A DNA stretch of 64,000 bases from Kitasatospora phosalacinea. GTDB lineage: Bacteria; Actinomycetota; Actinomycetes; Streptomycetales; Streptomycetaceae. Shown here in pieces: positions 8,582 through 16,725 of the stretch (positions are counted from its first letter, which is position 1; each line of letters begins with the position of its first letter). The position numbers and the translations under genes were made by a program. Location of the stretch: NCBI RefSeq assembly GCF_000717185.1, contig NZ_JNYE01000051.1, positions 33,913 through 97,912 of the forward strand, given 5' to 3'. The notes below the pieces were generated by a model that was not told where the DNA came from, ran no database searches, and saw only the letters and a list, made by a program, of their open reading frames with translations.

Positions 8582-9460
8582 TCAGCGGCGCTGCCAGAGG
8601 GCCGGGACGTTCGGCGGCTCCCAGCCGGCGTACGCGACGTGGCCCTGGATGCAGACGTAGGTGACACCGTTGTAGGTGACCACGTCGCCGACCTTGTAGC
8701 TGGTGCCGACCTTCCAGGTGGTGGTGCCGCCGCCCGTGTTGCTCGGGCTGGGGCTGGGCGAACCCGGGGGCGTGCTGCTGGGGCTGGGGCTGGGCGTGCC
8801 CGTCCCGTTGACGTTGAGCACGAAGTCGAAGCTGGCCTCGCGCCCGTTGCCGACCTGGCGGACCGTCATCAGCAGGTCCGGGTCGTAGATGGTGTCGGTG
8901 GCGTTGCGCGGCTCGTTCGGGAAGTACAGCTGGGTGGTGAGGATCGGCTGCCCGGGGGCCTGCACCTTGACGTGGATGTGCCGGGTGCGGCCCGGGTAGA
9001 GGCCGGGGACGATCGTGGTCAGCGTGTACGCGCCGTTGGCGGCGCTGAACTGGTGGCCGCGGAAGGTGTAGCCGGAGTTGTCGTAGGTGCCGTTGGTGTC
9101 GGCCTGCCAGAAGTCCAGCAGGGCGCCGGCGATCGGAAGGCAGTTCCGGCCGAAGACGAAGCCGCTGACGGTCAGCGGGGTGCCGGGGGTGCCGCTGGTG
9201 ACCAGGCTGGTGCGCAGCGGGGAGCCGGGCTTGAAGTACGGGCCCTCGATCTGCTCCTCGGTGAGGTGGCCGTCGGTGCACTCGGGGGTCAGCGGGGCCG
9301 GGCCGTCGGCGGCGACCGCGTCGCGGGCCAGCGCGACTCCGCCGCCGATCAGGACGGGGGCCGCGGCGGCCGCGGCGGCCGCCTTGAGCAGGCCCTTGCG
9401 GCTGATCTTGCGATCGGCCAGTTCTCCCAGGCCGTCCAGCGGGTTGTGGGGGGTGGACAT
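8582..9460 (-). CDS. Secreted intradiol dioxygenase with C-terminal CBM5/12
   Basis: A 292-residue exported enzyme. Residues about 10-50 form a signal peptide with a twin-arginine-like SRKGLLK motif and a long alanine core. The middle is an intradiol ring-cleavage dioxygenase: the non-haem Fe(III) ligands are the tyrosines of GTYDNSGY and GLYPGRTR and the histidines of RHIHVKV. A Ser/Pro-rich linker leads to a ~45-residue carbohydrate-binding module of the CBM5/12 type (TWKVGTSYKVGDVVTYNG, ending PALWQ). Streptomyces enzymes of this architecture have been described as acting on catechols derived from lignin. ATG 9460 follows GGAGAG. The binding module suggests attachment to chitin or cellulose-containing biomass. 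Confidence 0.9.
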   Translation of the reverse strand: MSTPHNPLDGLGELADRKISRKGLLKAAAAAAAAPVLIGGGVALARDAVAADGPAPLTPECTDGHLTEEQIEGPYFKPGSPLRTSLVTSGTPGTPLTVSGFVFGRNCLPIAGALLDFWQADTNGTYDNSGYTFRGHQFSAANGAYTLTTIVPGLYPGRTRHIHVKVQAPGQPILTTQLYFPNEPRNATDTIYDPDLLMTVRQVGNGREASFDFVLNVNGTGTPSPSPSSTPPGSPSPSPSNTGGGTTTWKVGTSYKVGDVVTYNGVTYVCIQGHVAYAGWEPPNVPALWQRR

Positions 9461-9683
9461 GGCTCTCCGTTCGACTGCTGCTGGTGGTCGCCGCACGCCC
9501 GGATTCCCTTGGATGGGACATGACACCTGGAGAGGTCGGGCCTCCCGGCACGGCGGCGCTGTGGGGTGCCTCAGACGCTAGGCCCTGCCCGGCCGGGCGT
9601 CGATGGACGGAGGCTGCGGGACGTGGTGCATTCCTCAGGCGCCTTCACGTGCCGTTCGACGGGGCTTCAGCCCGGATTTTCCT

Positions 9684-9712
9684 CCAACTGCCTTTACTGA
9701 ACCGCTAGTTGG
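9684..9712. promoter_or_regulatory. Inverted repeat upstream of dioxygenase gene
   Basis: CCAACT (9684-9689) and AGTTGG (9707-9712) lie in an AT-richer patch of the 316-bp gap between the AraC and dioxygenase genes, about 225 bp from the dioxygenase start. It could be an operator for the neighbouring AraC protein. Support is positional only. Confidence 0.3.
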
Positions 9713-9756
9713 CAGACGTCACTTCCTCGAAACCACCCCGCCTTCAGCTTTCCTTG

Positions 9757-9772
9757 AGCCTGTCTTCAGGCT
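9757..9772 (-). terminator. Short hairpin after AraC gene
   Basis: AGCCTG (9757-9762) and CAGGCT (9767-9772) with a 4-nt loop lie 4 nt past the AraC stop. The stem is short, so confidence is modest. Confidence 0.45.
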
Positions 9773-9776
9773 GCCT

Positions 9777-10640
9777 TCAGCCGGACTTCTCACGGAACTC
9801 GCCCGGGGTGCGGCCGACTTCGCGCCGGAAGAAGCGGCAGAAGTAGGCCGGGTCGGAGAAGCCGGCTGCCGCCGAGATCTGACGGATCGTCAGGTCCGTT
9901 GTGGTGAGCAGGTGTTTGGCCTCCAGGGTCTGCTGTTCGCGGATCAGCCGGGCCGGGGTGCGGCCGGTTGCCTCCTTCACCACCTCGTGCAAGTAGCCCG
10001 CGGAGACGCCGAGTTCACGGGCCAGCGCGAGCACCGAGCGGTCGGTGCGGTCGGCTTCGGCGATCAGCCGGGTGAACCGGGTGACCAGCGGGTGTCCCGC
10101 GGCGCGGGGCGGCGCCGTGGCCGCGCCGCGCCCGCGGGCCGCCCGCAGCGCCCGCACCAGCAGGACGTGCAGCAGGGCCTGCAGCACGCTCGGCCCGCCG
10201 TCCAGCCCGGCCTCGTACTCGGCGGTCAACTCCCGCAGCACGGCGACCAGTTCGCGGTGCTCCCGGCGGTCCGGCCGGACCGCCGGGCCGGTCGCGAGGG
10301 AGCGCAGCAGGGCCAGGTCCTCGGGGTGCCGGTGCAGGAAGTCCTCGTTGAACAGCAGGATCCAGCCGTCGAGCCGGCGCGCCCCGCACCAGCGGTGCAC
10401 CTGCCCCGGCAGCACCGCGTACAGCGCCGGGGGCTGGATCCGGTGCTCGACCAGGTCGATGACGTGCGTCCCGCTGCCCGCCACCACGTAGGCCAGTTCG
10501 TAGAACGAGTGCCGGTGCGGAAAGTCCGCCCGGGAGAGCGGCCCGATCGCGTCGAAACTGCCCGCCGCGAACGGCAGCAGCCCCGGGTCGGGCACGTCCA
10601 GGTCGTGCAGTTCCAGGCCGGTGGCCGGTCGGAGCCTCAT
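9777..10640 (-). CDS. AraC-family transcriptional regulator
   Basis: A 287-residue regulator with an N-terminal cupin-like sensor (about residues 1-150; the HRHSFYELAYVVAG box is typical of sugar-sensing AraC proteins) and two C-terminal helix-turn-helix motifs (about 195-285; DPAYFCRFFRREVGRTPGEFR is the family signature). The ATG at 10640 is preferred; a GTG at 10697 would add 19 residues but would run through the DasR-like site. It lies upstream of the secreted dioxygenase on the same strand, separated by a hairpin and 316 bp, so it is a candidate regulator of that gene. Confidence 0.85.
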   Translation of the reverse strand: MRLRPATGLELHDLDVPDPGLLPFAAGSFDAIGPLSRADFPHRHSFYELAYVVAGSGTHVIDLVEHRIQPPALYAVLPGQVHRWCGARRLDGWILLFNEDFLHRHPEDLALLRSLATGPAVRPDRREHRELVAVLRELTAEYEAGLDGGPSVLQALLHVLLVRALRAARGRGAATAPPRAAGHPLVTRFTRLIAEADRTDRSVLALARELGVSAGYLHEVVKEATGRTPARLIREQQTLEAKHLLTTTDLTIRQISAAAGFSDPAYFCRFFRREVGRTPGEFREKSG

Positions 10641-10675
10641 CGCGCCAGTGTGCGCAAACGGCCCGCCGGGCGTCC

Positions 10676-10691
10676 AGTGGTCCAGACCAAG
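10676..10691. promoter_or_regulatory. DasR-type operator (dre-like) before AraC gene
   Basis: AGTGGTCCAGACCAAG matches the published DasR-responsive element ACTGGTCTAGACCAGT/AGTGGTCTAGACCACT at most positions and keeps the TGGTC..GACCA arms intact. It is 36-51 bp upstream of the AraC start. DasR is the N-acetylglucosamine-responsive GntR regulator of Streptomyces. A related GntR/HutC-type repressor is also possible. Confidence 0.6.
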
Positions 10692-10734
10692 TGGCACGTA
10701 CCGGCAAGCGGCCCGCGGATCGGGGCGGCCGTGG

Positions 10735-11238
10735 TCACCCCTCGGGGGCGGGCCAGGTCTCCACGAGTGCGCGCCGGTCCGGGAAGCGGGGGCCGCCGAG
10801 CATCTCCCGGGTGCTCCGGCCGTTGAGCCAGCACACCTCCTCGGGGCCGCCGTCGCCGGTGTCGAACAGGCAGCACACTCCGCCGGCGGCGGCCGTGAGG
10901 TCGGTGAACGCCTTCCTGATGCCGGCCGACCGCGCGAACAGGCGGCTCATCTCCGACGTCGCCGCCCAGCACTCCACGGACGCGTAGCCGGGGTGGGGGA
11001 AGGACGCGAACCGGACCGTCGCGTAGACGTACCCGATCCGGATCCGGCCGTCCGCCTCGGGTGCGCGGCCGTTCGCCTCCGCGTACGCCCGCAGGGCGTC
11101 GTCGGCGTCGAAGAGGAGGGACGTGTCGAGGTCGAGCGGGCCGCCCGCGGAGCAGTCGACCGGCTCGCTCCGGAAGCGCGAGGTGAACGGGAGCAGGAGC
11201 CGCTCGCCGGTGGGGAGGGTGAGGGCGAGCGGGGGCAC
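10735..11238 (-). CDS. Conserved hypothetical protein, 5' end possibly frameshifted
   Basis: At least 167 residues, with no family I can name. It contains no membrane segments or obvious catalytic motif; the middle reads IGYVYATVRFASF and the end NGRSTREMLGGPRF. The first usable start in frame is GTG 11238, without a good ribosome site. The frame, however, stays open and protein-like upstream (GLIYGYEFYPRPRNVARALT) to an ATG at 11333 that has GGAAGGG 4 nt before it, but that ATG is out of frame by one base. A one-base deletion just after the ATG (natural or a sequencing error) would explain this, giving a protein of about 200 residues. Confidence 0.55.
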   Translation of the reverse strand: MPPLALTLPTGERLLLPFTSRFRSEPVDCSAGGPLDLDTSLLFDADDALRAYAEANGRAPEADGRIRIGYVYATVRFASFPHPGYASVECWAATSEMSRLFARSAGIRKAFTDLTAAAGGVCCLFDTGDGGPEEVCWLNGRSTREMLGGPRFPDRRALVETWPAPEG

Positions 11239-11388
11239 CCCGCGGGTCGGGGGCGCCGGCTCGGCGAGAGCGGTCAGCGCCCTGGCGACGTTCCGGGGGC
11301 GGGGGTAGAACTCGTAGCCGTAGATCAGTCCATGTGCCCTTCCGTTCCTCTCCGCTCCTCGTCCGTTCCGGGGCGCGCTCCGGGGCGT

Positions 11389-12171
11389 TCAGACGATCAG
11401 CAGTTCGCCGCAGGTCTCGGTGAGGACGGCACGGGCGTCGGCGGGGAGGTCGCGGTCGGTGATGAAGCAGTCGAGGTCGGCGAGGGCGGCGAAGCTGCTG
11501 AGGCCGACGACGCCCCACTTGCTGTGGTCGGCGACGGCGACGGTGCGGTGGGCGGAGGCGATCAGGGCGCGGTTGGTCTGGGCCTCGGCGAGGTTGGGGG
11601 TGGTCAGGCCGGCGCGTTCGCTGACGCCGTGGGCGCCGATGACCAGCAGGTCGACGTGCAGGGAGCGGATGGCCTGGTCGGCGAGCGGGCCGACCAGGGC
11701 GGCGGAGCGGGTGGGGGCGCCGCCGGTGAGCAGGAGGGCGGGGCCGCCGTCGCCGCGGCTGCGGACGAGTTCGGCGACGGGCAGCGAGTTGGTCACCACG
11801 GTCAGGCCGGGGACGTCGAGCAGGCGGGCGGCGACGGCGTACGCGGTGGTGCCCGCGGAGACGGCGACCACGCTGCCGGGCTGAACCTGGGCGGCGGCGG
11901 CCTCGGCGAGGGCGGCCTTGGTCTCGGCGGCCAGGGTCGACTTGGCCTCGAAGGCGGGCTCCTCGGCGGAGGTGGTGCGGGCGACCGCGCCGCCGTACAC
12001 CTTGCGGACGGCGCCGGAGCGGGCGAGGGCGTCCAGGTCGCGGCGGATCGTCATGTCGGACACGCCGAGCTGGTCGACGAGCTCGGCGACCTTGACGGCC
12101 CCGTCGCGGCGGACCAGGTCGAGGATCAGGGCCCGGCGCTGGTCGGCGAGCAGTCCGCCGTCGGTCGTCAC
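11389..12171 (-). CDS. DeoR-family repressor of the galactose genes
   Basis: A 260-residue DeoR-type regulator. It has an N-terminal winged helix (about residues 8-60, RRALILDLVRRDGAVKVAEL, then SDMTIRRDLDALARSGAVRK) and a C-terminal DeoRC sugar-phosphate sensor with SAGTTAYAVA, LLLTGG and GAHGVSERAGLTTPNLAEA. GTG 12171 is chosen because GGAGGA lies 4 nt upstream. It is divergent from galK (145 bp between starts). The tandem TGTTYGAA-type sites before galK and before galT fit DeoR operators. The likely inducer is a galactose-pathway sugar phosphate. Confidence 0.85.
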   Translation of the reverse strand: MTTDGGLLADQRRALILDLVRRDGAVKVAELVDQLGVSDMTIRRDLDALARSGAVRKVYGGAVARTTSAEEPAFEAKSTLAAETKAALAEAAAAQVQPGSVVAVSAGTTAYAVAARLLDVPGLTVVTNSLPVAELVRSRGDGGPALLLTGGAPTRSAALVGPLADQAIRSLHVDLLVIGAHGVSERAGLTTPNLAEAQTNRALIASAHRTVAVADHSKWGVVGLSSFAALADLDCFITDRDLPADARAVLTETCGELLIV

Positions 12172-12255
12172 GGTGTCCTCCGGAGGGGGTACGAGTGGGA
12201 CGGCGCTCAGCATAGTTCGCGGGGCGGCACACCAGGCCTGTTCGAGTCTGGGGCA

Positions 12256-12280
12256 GTGTGTTTGAATGTGTTGAATATAC
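12256..12280. promoter_or_regulatory. Tandem DeoR-type operator before galK
   Basis: Tandem half-sites TGTTTGAA and TGTTGAA (about 12259-12275), in an AT-rich patch followed by TATAC, lie about 40 bp before the galK ATG. The same tandem pattern occurs before galT (14701-14725), which supports a shared regulator. Confidence 0.6.
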
Positions 12281-12316
12281 CGTCTGATCGTCCGTGAACG
12301 TCCGTTGGAGCGCCCG

Positions 12317-13498
12317 ATGACCACCGATGCCGCCGCCGATGCCGCTGCCGATGCCGCAGCCGACGCCGCCGCCTCTTTCGCCTCCGCCTACGGCGGCTCG
12401 CCCGACGGCGTGTGGGCCGCGCCCGGCCGGATCAACCTGATCGGCGAGCACACCGACTACAACGAGGGCTACGTGCTGCCCGCCGCGCTGCCGCACGCCA
12501 CCCGGGTCGCGGCCCGCCGCCGCGCGGACGGCCGGGTGCGGCTGTTCAGCGCGCAGGGCGACGGCTCGGTGGCCGAGTTCGCGCTCGTCGACCTGGCGCC
12601 GGGCTCGGTGCCGGGCTGGGCCGCGTACCCGGCGGGCGTGTTCTGGGCGCTGGCCGAGGCCGGGCACCCGGTAGGCGGCGCCGACCTGGCGTTCTCCTCG
12701 GACGTGCCGACCGGGGCGGGCCTGTCCTCGTCCGCCGCGCTGGAGTGCGCGACCGCGATCGCCCTGGACGAGCTGTACGGCCTCGGCCTGGACGCCCCCG
12801 GCCGGGCGCTGCTCGCCCAGCGCGCCGAGAACGCCTACGTCGGGGTGCCGTGCGGCGCGCTCGACCAGATGGCGTCCAGCTGCTGCGTCGCGGGCCACGC
12901 GTACTTCCTCGACACCCGCACGCTCACCGGCCGCCAGGTGCCGCTGGACCTGCCCGCGGTCGGCCTGTCCCTGCTGGTGGTCGACACCCGGGTCAAGCAC
13001 GACCTCGGCGACGGCGCGTACGCGGGCCTGCGGGCGGGCTGCGAGCGGGCCGCCGGGCTGCTCGGGGTGCGGGCGCTGCGCGACGTCGACGCGGCCGGGC
13101 TGGCCGCGGCCGAGGAGCGGCTGCCCGTCGAGCTGCGCCCGCTGCTGCGGCACGTGGTCACCGAGGACCAGCGGGTGCTGGACGCCGTCGCGCTGCTCGA
13201 CGCGGGCGACCCGCGGGCGCTCGGCCCGGTGCTGACCGCCGGGCACGCCTCGCTGCGCGACGACTACCGGGTCTCCTGCCCCGAGACCGACCTCGCGGTG
13301 GCCGCGGCGAACGCGGCGGGCGCGCTGGGCGCCCGGATGATGGGCGGCGGCTTCGGCGGCTCGGTGCTCGCCCTGGTCGACGCCGACCGGCTGGCGGAGG
13401 TCGAGCGGGAGGTGCGCGGGGCGTTCGCCGCGGCCGGGTTCGGCGAGCCGCAGACCTTCCAGGCGGTGCCCTCGCAGGGCGCGCACCGGGTGCGGTAG
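12317..13498 (+). CDS. galK: Galactokinase
   Basis: A 393-residue GHMP kinase that phosphorylates galactose to galactose 1-phosphate in the Leloir pathway. Motifs are the galactokinase signature APGRINLIGEHTDYNEGYVLP near residue 35, the ATP loop PTGAGLSSSAALE, and the C-terminal GGGFGGSVLAL. The N-terminus carries an odd alanine/aspartate repeat (AADAAADAAADAAA) from a 12-bp repeat. ATG 12317 follows GGAG 6 nt upstream. It is divergent from the DeoR gene and convergent with galT, separated from it by a 17-bp hairpin. Confidence 0.97.
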   Translation: MTTDAAADAAADAAADAAASFASAYGGSPDGVWAAPGRINLIGEHTDYNEGYVLPAALPHATRVAARRRADGRVRLFSAQGDGSVAEFALVDLAPGSVPGWAAYPAGVFWALAEAGHPVGGADLAFSSDVPTGAGLSSSAALECATAIALDELYGLGLDAPGRALLAQRAENAYVGVPCGALDQMASSCCVAGHAYFLDTRTLTGRQVPLDLPAVGLSLLVVDTRVKHDLGDGAYAGLRAGCERAAGLLGVRALRDVDAAGLAAAEERLPVELRPLLRHVVTEDQRVLDAVALLDAGDPRALGPVLTAGHASLRDDYRVSCPETDLAVAAANAAGALGARMMGGGFGGSVLALVDADRLAEVEREVRGAFAAAGFGEPQTFQAVPSQGAHRVR

Positions 13499-13509
13499 GC
13501 AGCGGGAAC

Positions 13510-13546
13510 GGAGAACCCGCCCGGGAGCTTCCCGGGCGGGTTCTCC
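13510..13546. terminator. Bidirectional hairpin between galK and galT
   Basis: A perfect 17-bp stem (GGAGAACCCGCCCGGGA, 13510-13526, with 13530-13546) and a 3-nt loop sits between the convergent galK and galT stops, so it can terminate both transcripts. Confidence 0.85.
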
Positions 13547-13563
13547 TGCGTGCGCGAGGGGCC

Positions 13564-14646
13564 CTACAGCTCGCGCAGGGTGCGGGCCGCGGTCTCCGGG
13601 CGGACGTCGTTCATGAACGCCCCCATGCCGGACTCGGTGCCCGCCAGGTACTTGAGCTTGTCGGCGGTGCGGCGCAGCGTGAACAGCTCCAGGTGCAGGG
13701 CGAGTTCGGTGGCGGCGGGCCGGGGCGTCTGGTGCCAGGCGGCGATGTACGGGGCCGGTTCGGGGAAGAGCCGGTCGAAGCGGCGCAGCAGGTCGAGGTA
13801 GACCCGCGGGAACTCGGCGCGGGCGTCGTCGTCCAGCGCGGTGAGGTCGGCGGCCCGGCGGTTGGGGTAGAGGTGCACCTCGTACGGCCAGCGGGCGGCG
13901 AACGGGACGAAGGCCGTCCAGTGCTCGCCGGCCAGCACCACCCGGGAGTCCGGCTTGCCCGCGGTGGCGCGCTCGGCGGCCAGCACGTCGTCGTACAGGT
14001 TTCGGCCGGTCGCGGCGAGGTGGGCGGCGGCGCGGTCCAGGGCGAGGGCGGTGCGCGGGGTGGTGAACGGGAAGGCGTAGATCTGGCCGTGCGGGTGGCC
14101 GAGGGTCACGCCGATCTCGGCGCCGCGGTTCTCGAAGCAGTACACCTGCCGGACGCCGGGGCGGGCGTACAGCTCGGCGGTGCGGTCGGTCCAGGCGTCC
14201 AGGACCAGGCGGGCGTGCGGCTCGGAGAGGTCGACGAAGGACGCGCCGTGGTCGGAGGTGAAGCAGACCACCTCGCAGCGGCCGGTGCCCGGGGTGAGCG
14301 CGTACGGGCCGTCCGACCAGGGGGCGACGTGGGCGGCGGAGGAGTCGGCGAGCGAGGGGAAGCGGTTCTCGAACACCGCGACCTGGTAGTCCGCGGCCGG
14401 GATCTCGCTGAGCCGCCCGTCCCGGGACGGGCAGAGCGGGCACTCGTCGGCCGGCGGGTGGTAGGTGCGGGCCTGGCGGTGCGCGGCGACGGTGACCGCG
14501 TCGCCGGTGAACGGGTCGACCCGCACCTCGGAGACGCTCGCGGCGGGCTCCAGCGGGCGGGCGTCGACCGCGTCGCGGACGGCGGGCCCGTCGTCGTAGT
14601 AGATCAGTTCGCGGCCGTCGGCCAGTTCGGTCACCGTCTTGTGCAC
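13564..14646 (-). CDS. galT: Galactose-1-phosphate uridylyltransferase
   Basis: A 360-residue HIT-superfamily enzyme that exchanges UDP between UDP-glucose and galactose 1-phosphate. The catalytic box GHPHGQIYAF contains the HPH nucleophile motif. The zinc-site region CPLCPSRDG and the C-terminal AAWHQTPRP and HLELFTLRRTADKLKYLAG are typical. GTG 14646 is chosen with GAGGAG 9 nt upstream. It is transcribed towards galK. Its promoter region (14647-14740) carries a tandem site like that in front of galK. Confidence 0.96.
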   Translation of the reverse strand: MHKTVTELADGRELIYYDDGPAVRDAVDARPLEPAASVSEVRVDPFTGDAVTVAAHRQARTYHPPADECPLCPSRDGRLSEIPAADYQVAVFENRFPSLADSSAAHVAPWSDGPYALTPGTGRCEVVCFTSDHGASFVDLSEPHARLVLDAWTDRTAELYARPGVRQVYCFENRGAEIGVTLGHPHGQIYAFPFTTPRTALALDRAAAHLAATGRNLYDDVLAAERATAGKPDSRVVLAGEHWTAFVPFAARWPYEVHLYPNRRAADLTALDDDARAEFPRVYLDLLRRFDRLFPEPAPYIAAWHQTPRPAATELALHLELFTLRRTADKLKYLAGTESGMGAFMNDVRPETAARTLREL

Positions 14647-14700
14647 GGCGGCACACTCCTCGTGGTTCGGGTCGCGGCTCGGGGCAGGACGGGTGAGCCG

Positions 14701-14725
14701 ATACACCGAACATCTTCGAACAGAG
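14701..14725. promoter_or_regulatory. Tandem DeoR-type operator before galT
   Basis: On the minus strand the sequence reads CTGTTCGAAGATGTTCGG then TGTAT (about 14724-14701), a tandem TGTTCGA pair matching the galK site. It is about 55-80 bp upstream of the galT start. Both galK and galT probably answer to the DeoR protein encoded at 11389-12171. Confidence 0.55.
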
Positions 14726-14740
14726 TGCACCACAATGCAA

Positions 14741-14770
14741 CACCCCTCCGGTCGGCGGACCGGAGGGGTG
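14741..14770 (-). terminator. Hairpin terminator after pgm
   Basis: A perfect 13-bp stem (CACCCCTCCGGTC, 14741-14753, with 14758-14770) and a 4-nt loop lie 19 nt past the pgm stop. Confidence 0.8.
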
Positions 14771-14788
14771 CGGCGTTCGGGCGGGAGG

Positions 14789-16432
14789 CTACGCCTTGGC
14801 GAGGACCTCGGTGACCAGCTCGCGGGCCTCGGACTGGACCTGGGCGAGGTGGCTCTCGCTGTGGAAGCTCTCGGCGTAGATCTTGTACACGTCCTCGGTG
14901 CCGGAGGGGCGGGCCGCGAACCAGGCGTTCTCGGTGGTGACCTTGAGGCCGCCGATCGCGGCGCCGTTGCCGGGGGCGTGGGTGAGGACCGCGGTGATCG
15001 GCTCGCCCGCCAGGGTGTCGGCGGTGACCCGGTCGGCGTCGAGGGCGGCGAGGGCGGCCTTCTGGGCCCGGTCCGCGGGGGCGTCGACCCGGGCGTAGAC
15101 CGGGTCGCCGTGGCGGGCGACCAGCTCGCGGTACAGGGCGGAGGGGGTGCTGCCGGTGACGGCGGTGATCTCGGAGGCCAGCAGGGCCAGCAGGATGCCG
15201 TCCTTGTCGGTGCTCCACGGGGAGCCGTCCCGGCGCAGGAAGGAGGCGCCCGCGGACTCCTCGCCGCCGAAGGCGACCGTCCCGTTCAGCAGGCCGTCGA
15301 CGAACCACTTGAAGCCGACCGGCACTTCGAGCAGCTCGCGGCCGAGCCCGGCCACCACCCGGTCGATCATCGAGGAGGAGACCAGGGTCTTGCCGACCGC
15401 CGCCGCCGCGGGCCAGCCCTCGCGGTGCCGGTACAGGTAGTCGATGGCGACGGCCAGGTAGTGGTTGGGGTTCATCAGCCCGCCGTCGGGGGTGACGATG
15501 CCGTGCCGGTCGGCGTCCGCGTCGTTGCCGGTGGCCAGGGCGTACGCGTCGCGCTTGTCGATCAGCGAGGCCATCGCGTACGGGGAGGAGCAGTCCATCC
15601 GGATCTTGCCGTCCCAGTCCAGGGTCATGAACCGCCAGGTGGGGTCGGCGAGCGGGTTGACCACGGTGAGGTCGAGGCGGTGGGTCTCGGCGATCCGGCC
15701 CCAGTAGGCGACCGAGGCGCCGCCGAGCGGGTCGGCGCCGATCCGCAGGCCCGCGTCGCGGACGGCGTCCAGGTTCACCGCGGCGGGCAGGTCGTCGACG
15801 TACGCGCCGAGGAAGTCGTAGCGGCCGGTGGTGTCGGCGGCCAGCGCCCGGGCGTACGGGATGCGGCGGACGCCCTCCAGGCCCGCGGCGAGCAGGGCGT
15901 TGGCGCGGCGCTCGATCCAGCCGGTGGCGGTGGAGTCGGCCGGACCGCCGTGCGGCGGGTTGTACTTGAAGCCGCCGTCGGCGGGCGGGTTGTGCGAGGG
16001 CGTCACCACGATGCCGTCCGCGAGCGCCGCCGGGCGGGTGCGGTTGTGGGTGAGGATCGCGTGCGAGACCGCCGGGGTCGGCGTGTAGCCGTCCGCGGTG
16101 TCCAGCAGCACCGTGACGCCGTTGGCGGCGAGCACCTCCAGGGTGGTGGCCCGGGCGGGCTCGGACAGCGCGTGGGTGTCGATGCCGAGGAACAGCGGGC
16201 CGGTGGTGCCCTGTTCGGCCCGGTAGTCGCAGATCGCCTGCGCGGTGGCCGCGATGTGGTCCTCGTTGAAGGCGCCTCGCAGCGCCGAGCCGCGGTGCCC
16301 GGAGGTCCCGAAGGCGACGCGCTGGGCGACGTCCTCCGGGTCCGGGTGCAGCGCGTAGTAGTCCGTCACCAGGCGGGCGACGTCGATCAGGTCCTGCGGC
16401 TGCGCCGGCTGGCCGGCCCGTGCGTGCACCAT
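14789..16432 (-). CDS. pgm: Phosphoglucomutase (alpha-D-glucose-specific)
   Basis: A 547-residue alpha-D-phosphohexomutase that interconverts glucose 1-phosphate and glucose 6-phosphate, feeding the galactose pathway into glycolysis. Visible motifs: FGTSGHRG near residue 42, the phosphoserine loop VTPSHNPP, the metal loop [11 protein letters not shown], the sugar-binding [10 protein letters not shown], and the phosphate-binding [19 protein letters not shown]. Length fits the bacterial Pgm group. ATG 16432 begins [12 protein letters not shown], common in actinobacterial Pgm. It lies next to galT on the same strand but with its own terminator between. Confidence 0.96.
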   Translation of the reverse strand: MVHARAGQPAQPQDLIDVARLVTDYYALHPDPEDVAQRVAFGTSGHRGSALRGAFNEDHIAATAQAICDYRAEQGTTGPLFLGIDTHALSEPARATTLEVLAANGVTVLLDTADGYTPTPAVSHAILTHNRTRPAALADGIVVTPSHNPPADGGFKYNPPHGGPADSTATGWIERRANALLAAGLEGVRRIPYARALAADTTGRYDFLGAYVDDLPAAVNLDAVRDAGLRIGADPLGGASVAYWGRIAETHRLDLTVVNPLADPTWRFMTLDWDGKIRMDCSSPYAMASLIDKRDAYALATGNDADADRHGIVTPDGGLMNPNHYLAVAIDYLYRHREGWPAAAAVGKTLVSSSMIDRVVAGLGRELLEVPVGFKWFVDGLLNGTVAFGGEESAGASFLRRDGSPWSTDKDGILLALLASEITAVTGSTPSALYRELVARHGDPVYARVDAPADRAQKAALAALDADRVTADTLAGEPITAVLTHAPGNGAAIGGLKVTTENAWFAARPSGTEDVYKIYAESFHSESHLAQVQSEARELVTEVLAKA

Positions 16433-16725
16433 GTGCTTGTTCCCCTCGGTCGGTACGGCAAGGATGCCCGCCGACCATCATGCGGGCCACACCGCCCCGA
16501 CCGCGGGAACGCCGTCGGGGCGCGGCCGACGGGGCGGCGGCCGGGGCGGCGGAACGGATTCCGGCTGTACGGGGAACGGGCCTTCCGATCAAGGGAGTTG
16601 ACGCCGCCTCGGCGGTTCGGGGGCGCTCCCGGAGCGCGCGGCGGCCGTCGGCGGCCCCGGTCCCGGCGTCCCCGGTCCCGGCGTCTCCGGTCTCGGGGTT
16701 TCTTCCGGCCTCGGCGTCCCCGGCG

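Noticed and set aside
10637..14743. A leftward 1368-codon open frame across the AraC and galactose region
   Set aside because: It runs across galT, galK and the DeoR gene, all of which have clear family motifs in other frames; its translation is Arg/Pro-rich noise.
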